Part shown: one piece after another, positions 48,601-64,000 of the stretch | Position numbering within the stretch: position 1 is the first letter of the stretch | How the letters are laid out: every line of letters starts with the position of its first letter | Assembly: GCA_035048495.1 (NCBI GenBank) | Contig: CM068546.1 | Span: 32,568,674-32,632,673, forward strand | Direction of reading: 5' to 3' | DNA length: 64,000 nucleotides | DNA from: Euptelea pleiosperma | Taxonomy: Eukaryota > Streptophyta > Magnoliopsida > Ranunculales > Eupteleaceae | Position numbers and translations under genes: made by a program | Notes under the pieces: generated by a model | Seen by the model: the letters and a program-made list of their open reading frames with translations, nothing else | What the model was told of the DNA's origin: nothing | Databases searched by the model: none

Positions 48601-51217
48601 GATGAAAGCCTTAAAGATACATGCTTTAATGGAAGATTATTGCCCTTGATAGAATGGAATGGTAGAGTAGGATTCATGTAGCTGATGTCAAAATAGGCTT
48701 CTGATATTGATGATCATATTCTTACACTGCTTATGAGCAACTAAAATATGCGAGTTCTTTTTAAGGAAGCTAGGTATCACTAAGTAGTCCTTGGCCCTTT
48801 CCCCATTGAGCACCCTGATCGACCATAGGCTGGAATCAGCTTAATCTTCACAAAAGGCCTTTGGTCCATGTAAAAGCTCAATCCCATGTGTTTCAATGAG
48901 GCACTCAATTGCATTTGAAAGTGTTTTGACACTTTGCTTTGCACGCTGCATGATAGTACTTCATCCCTACTTAAGCTATTGGGGATCAAGAACTCAAACC
49001 AAACCAACTTCAGAGATGATTATGTCTTTCCAATTGATTCTAGGTATTCATCTCTCTCCCTTCAAAAAATTTTTCCTGTTGTTTTCTTCACATCAAGACT
49101 TTTTTTTTTGGGTTCGTGTTGTGATTTATTTGTCACATATGGCTCTTTTACGGGTCCCTGGCGAGACCGAGATGTATTGGGAAATGCTTGTCAGAATCAT
49201 CCAAGACTTTAAACCTTGCTTCCTGCATGGCTTCCAAGCTCCACATCTGCGACAAAGGGCCGGGCCCTGTTTGTTAACTCTTCATTGTGGTTTGATCGCT
49301 TTTCCCCCTTATTAGTTTGTTCTTCATATCAAAATCCACTGCGAACTGATGCCATGATTCTTCCTATTCCTTGTACACAATCCTGCATATTATCCCAAAG
49401 ACCTTTTATTCGTATACCTATGACTTGCTGAGGTTGCCGGTTGTATTCATGTTTATAGTTACTTGTCATGGTAAAGATACATAGGTGGGAAACCAGGAAA
49501 ACCTCATTTGAAGTTTTGCTTGGGTGCTGCAATGCTCAAAGGTACATCATTGTGCCCAACATATGTGCTGATATACAAAATTCACAGGGGCATGGATATA
49601 ATTTATTGCTTATATTTGGAAAAAAATAGTTTATTTTGCGTGACTGTTTCATTTTGAGGGTTAGCCATTTATTTTGCTAAAAATGAAGCTGCTGCTTTGT
49701 TGTAGTTGTTTTGACATTAACTATCTATTTTTGCAGTTTGCGTACAACATTATGCGTAAGATTTAAAAGTGAAGTTGTCGCCTGTGGGGTTATATATGCG
49801 GCCTCTCGTAGGTTCCAGGTACCCCTTCCTGAGAACCCTCCATGGTGGAAGGCTTTTGATGCAGAGAAGTCTGGGATTGACGAAGTTTGTAGAGTTCTCG
49901 CACACTTGTACAGCCTTCCCAAGGCACAATACTTGCCGGTATGTAAGGACGGAGACTCGATTACATCATCAAATAAGACACGGGACGCACAAGCTCAACC
50001 AGTTCCAAAGGTGATTCCTGTTTTCCTCCTTTTACTTCAAAAGTACATTACATGCTGTCTGTTAATTATAATCCCTTATGGTAAAATGGGTCCACATTGA
50101 ATTGATGAATTTTGACCTTCAATGCTGGTATTGCTTAGGAAGGTTCACTGAATGGTCTGGCAGCAAGTAATGATACCGGTACCCCCAAGTCTGTGACTGC
50201 TAATCTGGACTCTCTCGGGTCCAAGGATGCATTGATAAAAGTAGCCTTGGACAAATTGAAGGAGTCCAAGAAGAGTGATGATGACATCAAGAGTGTGCCC
50301 ATGGAGGGAGAGGCAAGAGAAGACCCTGTGCCAAAGTCGAAGGCCGAACACAGAACAGAGGTGAGTGGAGAGAGGAACAAGGAAAGAGATAGAGAGAGGG
50401 AGAGAATGAAGGCTCGAGAACGGGATAGGGGGAGGGACTCTGACAGGGAGCGGGAACGAGAGAAGGAGGTGGAAAGGGACAGAGTTAAACTCAAGGAGAG
50501 AAGTCATCGGTCCAAGGACAAGGGAAAGGATTCAGGTTGCACAATAAATCTCTCATTCTTTCTATTCCTTCTCTTAGAATCTGAAAAATTATTTCTTGCC
50601 CCCGTCACATATCTTGTACTTATTAGTGGATTTCATGTTTGGCTTATTTTTGCCATTTTATGAATTGATTCATGATGTTTGTGAGTGCAGGAGGGCATTC
50701 AGATAAATCAAGACATCACCCGTCGCGAGGTATGTACTTTTAATTCGGTTACTCCATTTATTTCTTTGTAGTGTAAACGTGTCCCACTCCCACCAAATCA
50801 TAGATACAGGCTGCTTAATCAGTCGTCCACATTTTGGATGGGGGATGGTCCAAAAACCAAGGAAAAAAAACAGAGCTTGAACCTTCTTGATTTTTGATTG
50901 GACAGATAGGACCCTCCATTCCTATCAAAAAATAAAAAAGACCCTCTGTTGGATCTCCATTCATGTGATCTTTGGGCCATGTCCCTTCCGAAATGTAGCT
51001 CTCTGATTTTGAGAGGCAAGTCTAATTCGAGTAAGTTGGCCACACATACATAGGACGCAGGAAAGTTTCTCATTAATAGCATCATATACTTCCTCATGAA
51101 AAAAACAATAGTTCTGCTTCTGAAGTTGCTTCGTCTTTGTTAGATCGCGGTGACTACCACGGCTCCTCATATTCATCTCGGGAGAAGGATCGGCACAGAC
51201 ACCATCCGTACCCATGA
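42605..51217 (+). CDS. CYCL1: Cyclin-L1, arginine/serine-type splicing and transcription cyclin
   Basis: Exons: 42605-42756, 42855-42936, 43095-43235, 43508-43677, 49737-50010, 50139-50535, 50691-50729, 51144-51217; phases agree, 442 aa. Starts MIYTAIDTFYLTDEQLKNSP. Tandem cyclin boxes cover about residues 35-265, with the conserved blocks LPQAVMATGQVLFHRFYCKK, VAASCVWLASKLEESPRKAK, FHRMECRRENLPIEHLD, LLKEMGFICHVEHPHKF and PPWWKAFDAEKSGIDEVCRV. Residues about 343-403 are a charged R/E/D-rich tail in place of a classical RS domain, followed by GGHSDKSRHHPSR and a His-rich C-terminus. Family members are nuclear, bind CDKG/CDK11-type kinases and act in pre-mRNA splicing and transcription. Intron 4 is 6059 bp and hosts an L1 fragment, minisatellites and a candidate cassette exon. 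Confidence 0.95.
43894..44020 (+). other. Candidate frame-shifting cassette (poison) exon in cyclin-L1 intron 4
   Basis: 127 bp between a strong acceptor (CCACTTTTCTTTTATTCAG at 43875-43893) and a donor-like CAG|GTGTTT. Spliced after exon 4 (phase 2) it reads SFLKYLACQMLLDGSFTVGS and onward without a stop. Because 127 is not a multiple of 3, joining to exon 5 then gives a stop within ten codons; read-through gives TAG at 44030. Inferred only; no transcript evidence. Confidence 0.35.
44690..45545 (+). mobile_element. L1-like LINE 3' fragment in cyclin-L1 intron 4
   Basis: Reads VGRDDKVRFWEDIWCGDG (the linker between RT and zf-RVT in plant L1), then LDERVWKWDPKEYSL, then zf-RVT: ILTVDHLNSKGMMLPNRCSL, CKSNVESVEHLLIHCPFTYT, IWQIFFF. 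Ends TTACTTGTCAAAAAAAGAAA. Frameshifts and stops present. Confidence 0.85.
45546..47300. other. Middle of cyclin-L1 intron 4
   Basis: No coding block recognised. 46680-47000 includes a local inverted repeat (TTCCTTCAACCCTCTCTAATTATAGTGGAGGGTTGAAGG, written here as arms CCTTCAACCCTC and GAGGGTTGAAGG) of unknown origin. Confidence 0.4.
47305..48110. repeat. Degenerate minisatellite in cyclin-L1 intron 4
   Basis: Two arrays (about 47310-47660 and 47915-48090) of diverged units of roughly 35-45 bp built on CGTCTGATAG, GTCTGACGTGCGAGTGCC and ATAGATAAATTGCATG. The open frame on the minus strand across 47784-48071 is a product of the repeat. Confidence 0.75.
48277..48500. repeat. Tandem duplication, period about 115 bp
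   Basis: 48277-48378 and 48392-48495 share ATAATTAG, ATGGTCTTCTCC, GTCTCATGTG, TCCATTTGTCT and CCTTCTATTGAATGGAGG in the same order. Still within intron 4; 48500-49736 contains no recognised feature beyond a weak coding-like stretch on the minus strand at 48835-48955. Confidence 0.75.
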
Positions 51218-51698
51218 AGCTGTACTCTTTTCATTTTCTACTGTTGAATTTGTGTACCTCAAGTACTATACATCTGAATTTGACCAAATGTCCAATCCAG
51301 AATTCTGGATACTTTCTCATCAAGGATATATATTTATATCATCTCTGTGAAGCGTGAATTTTTGTTGTTCTGATTCATGAAAAAGGGATTAGAACTTGAA
51401 AAACAAGGACTGGATTGTTCCATACATATACAAAATATATTATAGTGATTTATTTTGGTGAATCAATTATATTGTTTTGATAACTTACCATTTTGATCAC
51501 TCTGAGAATTTTGTGAAAGATTTCCCATGGAAGTTTCATCAGAAAAAATAAATTGGATGGCTAGGTAAAGCTCAAGTTCGTTGTGTGTTCGAGCTTTTTA
51601 GAATTATCAGAAGGGGTTCAGCAAAATATTCAACACTATGGGCTGGGTTTGGGCCCAGCTCTTTGCTGAACTCAGTCTGGGATATATGTAGTTAGGCC

Positions 51699-52112
51699 CA
51701 AGGTTTAAAAAACGGCCGTTATAACGAAAATAACGGCTGTTATAATGGATTCGGACCTACCCCATTACGTCATGGACCGTTAAAACGCCCAGAAAATAAT
51801 GGCTATTATAACAAAAATAACGACTGTTATTTTCTGGAAAATTTTTGTGAAAAAAATGGACATTATTTTCATTTTTTCCGTTATTTTCTGTTATTTTCCG
51901 TTATTTTCCATTTTTGAAAATTTGAAATTCAAAATTGAATTTCAGCGCCATTTTTTCTGTTTTTTCTGTTGTTTTCCGTTATTTTCCTTTTTTTTTCTTT
52001 CCATTTTTGCCCTGAGCGTTTTTTTCTCTCTCGTTATAACGGCCGCTATAATGGAAAAAATGGTAACGCCCCCAGTCCGTTATACTGTTAAAACGGTCCC
52101 CTTTAAACCTTG
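51699..52112. mobile_element. hAT-like palindromic MITE with perfect 8-bp duplication
   Basis: 414 bp. CAAGGTTTAAAAAACGGCCG to CCCCTTTAAACCTTG, flanked by GTTAGGCC on both sides (8 of 8). It lies about 480 bp downstream of the cyclin-L1 stop. Confidence 0.88.
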
Positions 52113-53161
52113 GTTAGGCCTAAGCCTGGCCCATGGTTAGCAATTTGGAGTGCGGCAAAAATATGGTACGGAAAATGTTCGAGTACAAGTCGGGTTTGTC
52201 ATTAAAAGATTTGGCAAAAATTAATTAAAAAATAAAATAAAAGAAGCAAAAGCAAAATATTGACAAAAACTTAAATAAAAAATCAGGAAATAATTCGGAA
52301 CAGTGTGTGAATTATTTGGGATTCATGATGTTAAAAAAAATGCGTGAACGTTTCCAAATCTTTGGGGAGAGATTCTAATAGAGACTACTGCTATCCGGGA
52401 ATAGATATACATGTTAGCTAGCGGGGGTGGGCTTTTCTATGGTAGTCCCGTTGCGGCCTTTGACTGTCCGTCCCGTCTCATCTTGATTTGGCTATACTTC
52501 CACAACGAAGATGACAGCGCTATCACCTCATATGGGCTGGACTTTTGGATTAGTGATGGGGCTAAGCTAATTTCTACTACAAAGTTTATCTAAAGCCTGG
52601 CCTATTTATCTACCGGGACTTAAGATCAATATTAGTTTTGTTTGTCAGGGCTAATGCAGCCCAACCCTAGGCCCATATAGAATGGGCCAAAAAACCCATA
52701 AAGCCAGGCCGGTCATTTAACACCTTGTATAATATATTAGTAGGTTTGACTGGCTAATAATCTCCTGCTTTCCTGATCTTGTTTAATTCAAGGAGTTGAT
52801 GGGCTTGGATGCGATGTATGGCCAGGCCCCAGATGTTATTGGTGCCTCCCTGCAGGGTTAATTTGGGACCTAACTCACTACAGAGGCTCAACTCAACCCC
52901 TGTTTGGCTTGCAGCGGGTTAAGGAATGCGGTTCAAAAATCAGCATTTTTTACACCGTTTTCATGGTTTAAAACTACTCTTTGAAAGGTAGTGAACTATT
53001 CCATGTCATGTGGTGACCCGGTGGGTCGACTCGGATCGACAAACGGTTCCTTGATCATATATTAAATACCAAACATAATATTTTTATTAAGATTCTTATT
53101 ACAATTTACTAGTAAGCAATTGGTGCTAGCTACAACATCTGCCTTAATTTCTAAATTGCAC
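52113..53161. other. Intergenic region between cyclin-L1 and the peroxidases
   Basis: No gene recognised; includes GGGCCAGGC/AAGCCTGGCC words at 52595-52900. The last 100 bases or so are probably the 3' UTR of the minus-strand peroxidase. Confidence 0.45.
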
Positions 53162-55048
<1,887 letters not shown>

Positions 55049-55108
55049 CTTGTTCAAAAGACCAAGTGAGCAAAAGGGTGAATGAGCATGCAATACACAC
55101 AGCATTCC

Positions 55109-55116
55109 TTTTTATA
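55109..55116 (-). promoter_or_regulatory. TATA box of peroxidase 1
   Basis: TATAAAAA on the minus strand, 61 bp upstream of the ATG. An AAACCCTAA telo-box-like word lies at about 55184-55192. Confidence 0.6.
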
Positions 55117-55862
55117 GGCAACAAATTCAACCCATTAGAGCCCTAGATTTGTTAGTAGGAGAGTAAAAATTAAAATACCACCAAACCCTAATACACTCCA
55201 CTTGGTATTGGCCTTAATATGTGGGTCTTGTCAAGAACACATTGTTTATCTTCCCAAAGCTTCGTTTGGATAAATTATTATTTCCTTCATTTTGTAGGAG
55301 ATTGAAGAAGAAGGCCAATGATTTGATAGCTTCAAAACCATTTTATTAAAATTACTACTTGGGTTCTAAGCCATTGGATTAGGAGACCATGACATCATTG
55401 ACCTTAAACTAATTGCTTTGATTTTGGGTATTAGTTTAATATAATAGCATGAGGGGTATCAGAATAGAACCCATAACTAAAATAGAAAGGGAAGAGGATA
55501 ACCCTAACCCTAACCCTAATAACTAAATCACAAAAACGCGGATACGAAATGGATGGATATATAATTATATAATAATATTCACTTGATCTTGAAGGAAAAG
55601 AGTTAATGGGTCTATATTTTTTAATGACCAAAATGCCCTTTGAAATATGATCGGAGGTCTTTGTGGTATTTTATGTAGTTTTCCAATAATGAAAGTCAAA
55701 GGGGGTAAGGTGGTAATTTTATGAAGGTCAAAGTTAGGGTGTCTTACTGTATGGGTGGTGGCATGCGGCGTCAGTATTATCTTCTCAACCCTAGACCAAA
55801 TCAAAGCCTAGGTTTGTTGACTTTTGTAGCTTTGAAATTTGACTTTTGAACACAATGAAGAT

Positions 55863-55894
<32 letters not shown>

Positions 55895-55911
55895 ATTAGT
55901 GTGATCTTAAT
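55117..55911. other. Spacer upstream of peroxidase 1
   Basis: Promoter side of peroxidase 1. Contains AACCCTAACCCTAACCCTAA at about 55500 (a short CCCTAA run) and a (CT)n microsatellite at 55863-55888. No gene. Confidence 0.5.
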
Positions 55912-56287
55912 CATGGTTTAAAAAACGGCCATTATAACGAAAATAACGGCTGTTATACCGGATTTGGACCACCAACCTTACGTTATGTACTGTTAAAATC
56001 CCCAAAAAATAATGGCTTTCCATTATGACAATAATAACGACCATTATTTTCCAGAAAAATTGTGAAAAAATGGCCGTTATTTTCCGTTATTTTATGTTTT
56101 TGAAAATTTGAATTTCAAATTTCAAAATTTGAATTTCAGCGCCATTTTTTCAGTTTTTTCTGTTATTTCTCCATTATTTTCCATTTTTGTCCATGAGCGT
56201 TACAATTCGTTATAAAGACCGTTATATGGAAAAAACGGTAACGTCCCCAGTCTGTTATACCGATATAACGGCCCCTTTTAAACCTTG
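55912..56287. mobile_element. hAT-like palindromic MITE
   Basis: 376 bp. CATGGTTTAAAAAACGGCCA to CCCCTTTTAAACCTTG; flanks ATCTTAAT and TTCTTAAT match 7 of 8. Confidence 0.83.
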
Positions 56288-56821
56288 TTCTTAATTACCA
56301 GTGGCAAACACTAACTTGCGCCATGGTGACATACAGTCTCACATGGCGTCCGTGCTAGAATCCCTACATGGTCCGAAGCTAACTACGTACAATGTACCAT
56401 TCTAGGGGTGGGCCATCTCCTTTTTGAATTGTTCTATTGGTGGGCCATTTTTTTTTTCATCAGCTCTAGTTCAAGATTTACATCGATCAGGTATCTTAGC
56501 CATTGATCAGTTTGTCATTTTGGCTAATTAATTGTTTCTCAATACCATCTGATAGACTGTAAATGTTTATCGGACGGTTATGATCATTTCTATGGTGTTG
56601 GACGCCCATCAGTTGGGCTAGTGAATGGTGTGATCTAATGGATCATGAAGCAGGGCAGATGCCTGCCCTCCTCGCCTGGGCCCTGGACACAGTTTTATAT
56701 TAATAATTAAATAAAGTGAGAATATTACTCACTCGAGATGATCTACGAGAATCCAACGGTGGTTTGCTTTGGCAAAAAGTGAATGCCAGCTGAGCACTAT
56801 CCCAACTGGAAAAATCTATGA

Positions 56822-57222
56822 TACCTACTTCGGTATCAAAACTTTGATGCCAAAGTTCCTCAATTTGCCACGTAGTACTCTTTCAGGCCCACTGACTCCA
56901 TGAATATTTGGCCCACATCTTGGTGGACTCACACACCAAAAATCAGCGTGATTAGTGATTTCTAGCCATTGAATTTGAGCACTTTTTCATCATGGGCTTG
57001 GAACCACTTCATAGACATGTTCGTAAAGCCCATGATGAAAAGTGCTCAAATCCTACGGCTAGAAATCACCAATCACGCTGATTTTTGGTGTGTGGGTCCA
57101 CCAAGATGTGGGCCAAATATTCATGGAGTCAGTGGGCCCGAAAGAGTCTACTACGTGGCAAATTGAGGGACTTCAGCTTCAAAATTTTGATACCGAAGTC
57201 GGTATCAAAGAACAGCCCATCA
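56822..57222. mobile_element. Long foldback element, sister of 32436-32856
   Basis: Arms TACTTCGGTATCAAAACTTT and AAAATTTTGATACCGAAGTC; near-palindromic core with TTCATCATGGGCTT / AAGCCCATGATGAA and GTGATTTCTAGCCATT / GGCTAGAAATCACC. Better preserved than the 32.4 kb copy. Confidence 0.78.
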
Positions 57223-57344
57223 CAACTGTTGGATTCTCGAAATCCACACTGACATGGCCTGTCCCGTGAGCCTGTCATAAAAGGCCATTTAATCACTTAA
57301 TCACCGAAATCACTGAATTTAGCCCATTCAGACTTAAGGTCTCA

Positions 57345-57756
57345 ATAAAAGTTATAAGGCCGTTATAACTTATAATGGACGTGTTACCGATTTTTCTGTT
57401 ATAACGAATTGTAATTCACAGGGCAAAAATGGAAAATAATGAGAAAAATGAAGAAATTTGAAAATAGTGAAAAATAACGGAGAAAAAATGGCACTAAATT
57501 CAAAATTTGAATTTCTAATTTTCAATAAAATTTATAACGGAAAAAATGGAAAATAACGGAAATAATGGCCATTTTATTTTCACAAAATTTTTCATAAAAT
57601 AACGGCCATTATTTTTGTTATCATGGCCCATTATTAAAAAAAAAAAGCCTTTATAACAAAAAAATGACCGTTATTTTTTGAGTGATAATTAAAATGGTTC
57701 ATAATGTAAAGGAGTAGGTCCGAATTTGTTATAACGGCTGTTTTTTAAACTATGAT
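57345..57756. mobile_element. hAT-like palindromic MITE, diverged ends
   Basis: AAGGCCGTTATAACTTATAA at left, GGCTGTTTTTTAAACTATG at right, interior of AATAACGG/CCGTTATT words. Termini partly lost, no duplication seen. Confidence 0.6.
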
Positions 57757-57799
57757 GAGAATCATAACCTTGAATCCAAACAACATTCCTCCCATAAGA

Positions 57800-57970
57800 G
57801 TACTTTTTTTTTTTGATAAGTCAAGATTCATTGCAAAGAGGAGATCAAAGAGTACAAGAAGGAAAAGAGACAAAACATCAACATAAAATCTGATCAAATC
57901 TAAACACCAAGTCACTAAAAAAAGTGCCTCGTATCTCCCTAGACGTGCTACTACACATTTCTCAACCAAA
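57800..57970 (-). mobile_element. L1-like LINE 3' fragment
   Basis: Minus strand ends ...CTTGACTTATCAAAAAAAAA; resembles 19225-19440. It directly abuts the 3' end of peroxidase 2 (stop at 57977), so it may form that gene's 3' UTR. Confidence 0.5.
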
Positions 57971-57976
57971 CAGATC

Positions 57977-60756
<2,780 letters not shown>

Positions 60757-60852
60757 TTTCAAAAGTTTGCTATAAAACCTAATAATCTCACTTCAAGCAA
60801 GAAAATGGGATTCCCAGTCTGTCTGCAATGAAATAGGCACAACAAGTGCTTC

Positions 60853-60860
60853 CTTTTATA
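60853..60860 (-). promoter_or_regulatory. TATA box of peroxidase 2
   Basis: TATAAAAG on the minus strand, 97 bp upstream of the ATG at 60756. Confidence 0.6.
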
Positions 60861-61074
60861 CAGTTCTAATGCTACTCTTCCTCCTGCGTAAATTCATCAA
60901 AGATACAGGTAAGCAACCCTTTTTTTAAGAGCCTCACTTAATTGAGTGAGCGAAAGATGATTCTATCATAGTATGTTCATGTTCAAAGTTGACAAAATTT
61001 AATCAAGCTGACTTAAAAATTACCATAAATCCCCCATTACTTATTTTTAATTCGTTTTATGAGCAAAAATTACG

Positions 61075-61298
61075 GTACACTCTTTCAGGATCACTGACCA
61101 TGAATAATTGGCCCACCCCTTGATGGAACTACGCACCCAAATAAGCCTGATTTGTGATCTAGATCTCTGGCCATTTGATCCAAAAAATTTGATCAAATGT
61201 AGTGGCTAGAGATCACCAATTAGGCTGATTGTTGGTCTGTAGGTCCATCAAGGGGAGGGTCAATCATTTCATGGATTAGTAGGCCTGGAAGAGTGCTC
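61075..61298. mobile_element. Foldback element of the AATCAGCCTGATTNGTGAT superfamily
   Basis: CACTCTTTCAGGATCACTGA at left and AGGCCTGGAAGAGTGCT at right; core palindrome GGCCATTTGATCCAAAAAAT / TTTGATCAAATGTAGTGGC. Ends differ from the GAGTAAAACTT group. Confidence 0.6.
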
Positions 61299-61303
61299 CA
61301 AGA

Positions 61304-61358
61304 GAGTAAAACTTGTGACCGGCTTCCGTCACAACATCTTGTGACACAAGTTTTACTC
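61304..61358. mobile_element. 55-bp minimal GAGTAAAACTT element with perfect 9-bp duplication
   Basis: GAGTAAAACTTGTG to CACAAGTTTTACTC with GCTCCAAGA directly on both sides (9 of 9). Almost the whole element is terminal repeat. Confidence 0.88.
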
Positions 61359-61510
61359 GCTCCAAGAGGTGCATTTTAAAAATTGATAGCTAGGCATGGA
61401 GCATTGTGTCTGAGTTAAATTGACACAAAATTAATTGGTCAAAGTCAACAATATTTTTCTATATGGTACATCTGATCTCACTTTTTATTAATGCTTTTGT
61501 GACAAATATA

Positions 61511-61792
61511 ATGACTAGTGGCCGTGGGGCCGCATACGGATGAGTTAAGGGACGGATTTTGCTGTGGAATGTTCTTCTAAGCATGGATATCAACCTCACA
61601 TAAAATCACTCAGATCCCGCATTTTTAACCTTATGAAAAGTGGATTACAAATTAAAATGTTCTGAACCGTCGATTTTTACCATTAACTTTAGGTCTATAT
61701 TTGATAAGGTTAGAAGTTTGGAAAGAGCTGATTTTTTGTGAGGATAAACGGTCGTTACCTCACGGAATGTGGGCCCCACAGCCATTAGTGAT
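61511..61792. mobile_element. Foldback element (GTGGGGCC ends)
   Basis: ATGACTAGTGGCCGTGGGGC mirrored by GCCCCACAGCCATTAGTGAT at right. Interior relates loosely to the 6355-6721 family (AACCTTATGAAAAGTGGATT, GAACCGTCGATTTTTACCAT). Confidence 0.55.
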
Positions 61793-61905
61793 TATATTAA
61801 TCAGAAGAACGTTAGTCAACTTATCCTAACCCTATAAAGAAATATTAGGGGAAATTATGGGAGGACAGTTGTACTGTATATTTTAGTGGAAAGACCTGGC
61901 AAGGT

Positions 61906-62285
61906 GAGTAAAGCTTTGATGACAGTGGAGAGTCATCGAGGCCGATGACAGTTCACAATATGAGCCACGTGGTATACACTTAGAGGACTCTGACCATATG
62001 GATGTTTGGCCAATCCCTAGCTGGACCTACAAACCAGAGATCAGCCTGGTTAGTGATTTCAAACCTTTGGATCTTTCTACCCACATAATGGTCAATAATG
62101 TTCAAATTTCTACCGTTAAAATCAACCCATGAAAATAACTTCAATCGAATCGCTTAGAAATCACTAATCAGGCTGATTTTTGGTTTAGAGGTCCATCAAT
62201 GGACTGGCCAAACATCCATACGGTCATCGTCCACTAAGAGTATGCTAGGTGGCTCGTATTTTGCGTTGTGACAGAAGTTTTACTC
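61906..62285. mobile_element. G-box foldback MITE
   Basis: GAGTAAAGCTTTGATGACAG at left, GTGACAGAAGTTTTACTC at right; CACGTG at about 61966. The two ends come from different subfamilies (TTTGATGACAG against TTCTGTCAC) and no duplication is seen, suggesting a recombinant copy. Confidence 0.75.
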
Positions 62286-62470
62286 GGGTTGTGTGTGTTT
62301 TGTCGTGTGTAACAGTTTTGAGGGCATCTTTGCTTACATGTGCGACACGGTAATACGGTACTACAGAAACACGATGGTACCCCTGAATCCCGATTTATTC
62401 ATCCATTTGATCTGAAGTGTTATTGGTTTAAATGGTGGGCCCTAAAACAACGCAAAGTAACTTGTGAATG

Positions 62471-62600
62471 GAGTAAAACTTAATTTGATGACCGAGCCCT
62501 CTCATCGAGGCCGATGACAGGACGCAATATGAGCCACGTGGAACACTCTTGAAAAACATCCATAAGGTCAGAGTCCTCTAAAAGTATGCCACGTTAGCTC
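62471..62600. mobile_element. Deleted G-box MITE
   Basis: GAGTAAAACTTAATTTGATG, CACGTG at about 62536, then a jump to the right arm (AACATCCATAAGGTCAGAGT). The middle is missing. Confidence 0.6.
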
Positions 62601-62928
62601 AAACTGATCCTTGCCAATGTACTAGGGTCAACCCTTATAGCACCATTGGATCTTGAATTAAATGATTAGAGTGATTATCGTGACCCTAGCTAATTAATCT
62701 CGTATGATATACCATCATCATCATGTTCACAACAAATGATTGGCACCGCCCCCGATTGACCTTGATTATTATATACTTCATAAGATCAGGGCCGCTAATC
62801 ACGCTTGAGGTGATTATAATATAGTATAGCGCGAAGCAGCACATGAGTTTGTACCTAACACGATGATCTGTAACATGACAGAACATTAGCATTGTCTCTC
62901 TGTCCCCTTCGTACGCAATTGAAATCTT

Positions 62929-63301
62929 GAGAAAACCTTCGCTCACACTTGTGTGTGAGCAAAGCCGATCACACATCTCAATATGAGCCACGGGGCACAC
63001 TCTTAGAGGACGATGACCGTATGGATGTTTGGCTAGTCCCTCGGTAGACTCGTAAACCACAAATTAGCTTGATTAGTGATTTCTAGGCCTTGGATTGGAG
63101 TGATTTGCGTTATTGACCATTATTTAGGGTACTAGATCCAAAGGTCTGACATAACTAATCATGCTGATTGTTGGTTTCAGGTCCAAAGAGGGACTGGCCA
63201 AACATCCATTCGGTCATCGTCCTCTAAGAGAGTGCCACGTGGCTCATATTGTGGTGTGTGATCGGCTTTGCTCACACACAGGTGTGAGCCAAGGTTTACT
63301 G
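62929..63301. mobile_element. GAGAAAACCTTCGCTCACAC MITE with perfect 9-bp duplication
   Basis: 373 bp. Left GAGAAAACCTTCGCTCACAC, right GTGTGAGCCAAGGTTTACTG; TGAAATCTT directly on both sides (9 of 9). The right arm keeps CACGTG (about 63236); the left reads CACGGG. Confidence 0.88.
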
Positions 63302-64000
63302 TGAAATCTTGAAAGCAAAATTATCCTAAATGCATGGTGTTCATAGAGCATGTGGTCCACCATATCACATGCTCTTCTCTCTGTCGTGTCCAAATCACAG
63401 TCGCCCATCCAACTAAATCGTTCGACTAGTAAGCCATTTTTTATCTGTCGCCATTTGAAGCCGTCCCTTTTTTCTGTAAACTTGACAAGTACCCGTGACA
63501 ACCCTGAAATGACTTTTTATTTTTTATTTTAAAGTTCAAATTTCAAAAATTTAAGACATGGGTACATGTCAAGTGTACAAACTTTAAGTGCGTTGACCAC
63601 ACGAAAGCATGGACGGTTGGATGATCTTAAGTTCAACTATCCTAAGATCAAAAGAAGTCTCTTGGTCAGACGGTTAGGAGGGTTTTATGTGGTGCTGATT
63701 AAGATTTAACCTACTCGAGGGACAGCCTAGCTTTTGGAGTTTCACTTTGTCACATGCGTCACATTAATCACTATTTATTTGTCATCAAAACCAATTTCTC
63801 TTGATCGACGATCAGAATCATTCCAAATGGTGAGATTTTAGGTCCACGGCCCAATCCGATGGACGGTCTAGCATTTGGAAGAACAACGATAAACACATGA
63901 CCATATAGACGGCTTCTGATGACGCACATTAGTTGTAGGTCCCTCAAATTTGGCTCCTGCATGGTATGAGAATCTGGGATGTTGTACTCGGTAAAACATC
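63302..64000. other. Right end of the window
   Basis: No gene, domain or bounded repeat recognised. Confidence 0.5.

Noticed and set aside
48835..48955. Minus-strand coding-like stretch (SVKTLSNAIECLIETHGIEL)
   Set aside because: Too short, followed by a stop, no family recognised. Possibly a gene relic but unsupported.
50135..50507. Two long minus-strand frames rich in Ser/Leu
   Set aside because: Antisense shadow of the Arg/Glu-rich tail of cyclin-L1 exon 6.
55049..55105. Upstream in-frame ATG for peroxidase 1
   Set aside because: It begins only a few bases downstream of the TATA box and would put about 19 residues before the signal peptide.
55497..55521. CCCTAA repeats that could suggest a telomere or interstitial telomeric repeat
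   Set aside because: Only about three six-base units; the usual plant telomere unit is CCCTAAA. More likely a promoter telo-box-like word.

Overview
This is a window of nuclear DNA from a flowering plant. All genes have spliced exons with GT-AG borders and homologues known from plant families: plastid MEP-pathway DXS, class III peroxidases, plant-type SCC3, plant-type NPL4 and cyclin-L1. The intergenic space and introns are AT-rich and packed with short transposable elements. The lineage cannot be fixed from the sequence. Nothing is bacterial, viral or organellar.

Layout. 1258-10675 (-): SCC3, the cohesin STAG/SA subunit, 18 exons visible, with the C-terminal part beyond the left edge. 10.7-20.8 kb: a gene-free block of nested foldback elements (MITEs), LINE tails, a SINE-like unit and a diverged 0.5 kb duplication. 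21092-24794 (+): complete 10-exon DXS, 717 aa. 25308-30635 (-): NPL4-like, 413 aa, two exons split by a 4.1 kb intron full of repeats. 30.9-42.5 kb: repeats with decayed relics of a PPR gene (34.5 kb), a plastid type II peroxiredoxin (38.5 kb) and an L1 LINE (39.2 kb). 42605-51217 (+): cyclin-L1, 442 aa, 8 coding exons, with a 6.06 kb fourth intron that holds an L1 fragment, minisatellites and a candidate frame-shifting cassette exon. 53162-55048 (-) and 57977-60756 (-): two tandem class III peroxidases with identical lengths for the first three coding exons. 60.9-64 kb: more foldback MITEs.

The genes do not form a pathway or operon. DXS feeds plastid isoprenoid synthesis, SCC3 acts in chromatid cohesion, NPL4 works with CDC48 in ubiquitin-dependent protein extraction, cyclin-L partners CDKs in splicing and transcription, and the peroxidases are secreted. 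What links the window is its mobile-element content. (i) A group of foldback MITEs ends in GAGTAAAACTT and makes 9-bp target duplications, which points to Mutator-like elements. Its main branch carries inverted CACGTG motifs and sits 260-360 bp upstream of the SCC3, DXS and NPL4 start codons. (ii) hAT-like palindromic elements end in CAWGGTTTAAA with 8-bp duplications. (iii) Head-to-tail Helitron-like dimers occupy intron 1 of both peroxidases. (iv) A 312-bp TRIM retroelement has two 119-bp LTRs. Exon borders were placed by eye from reading frame, splice consensus and remembered family sequence; no alignment was run.
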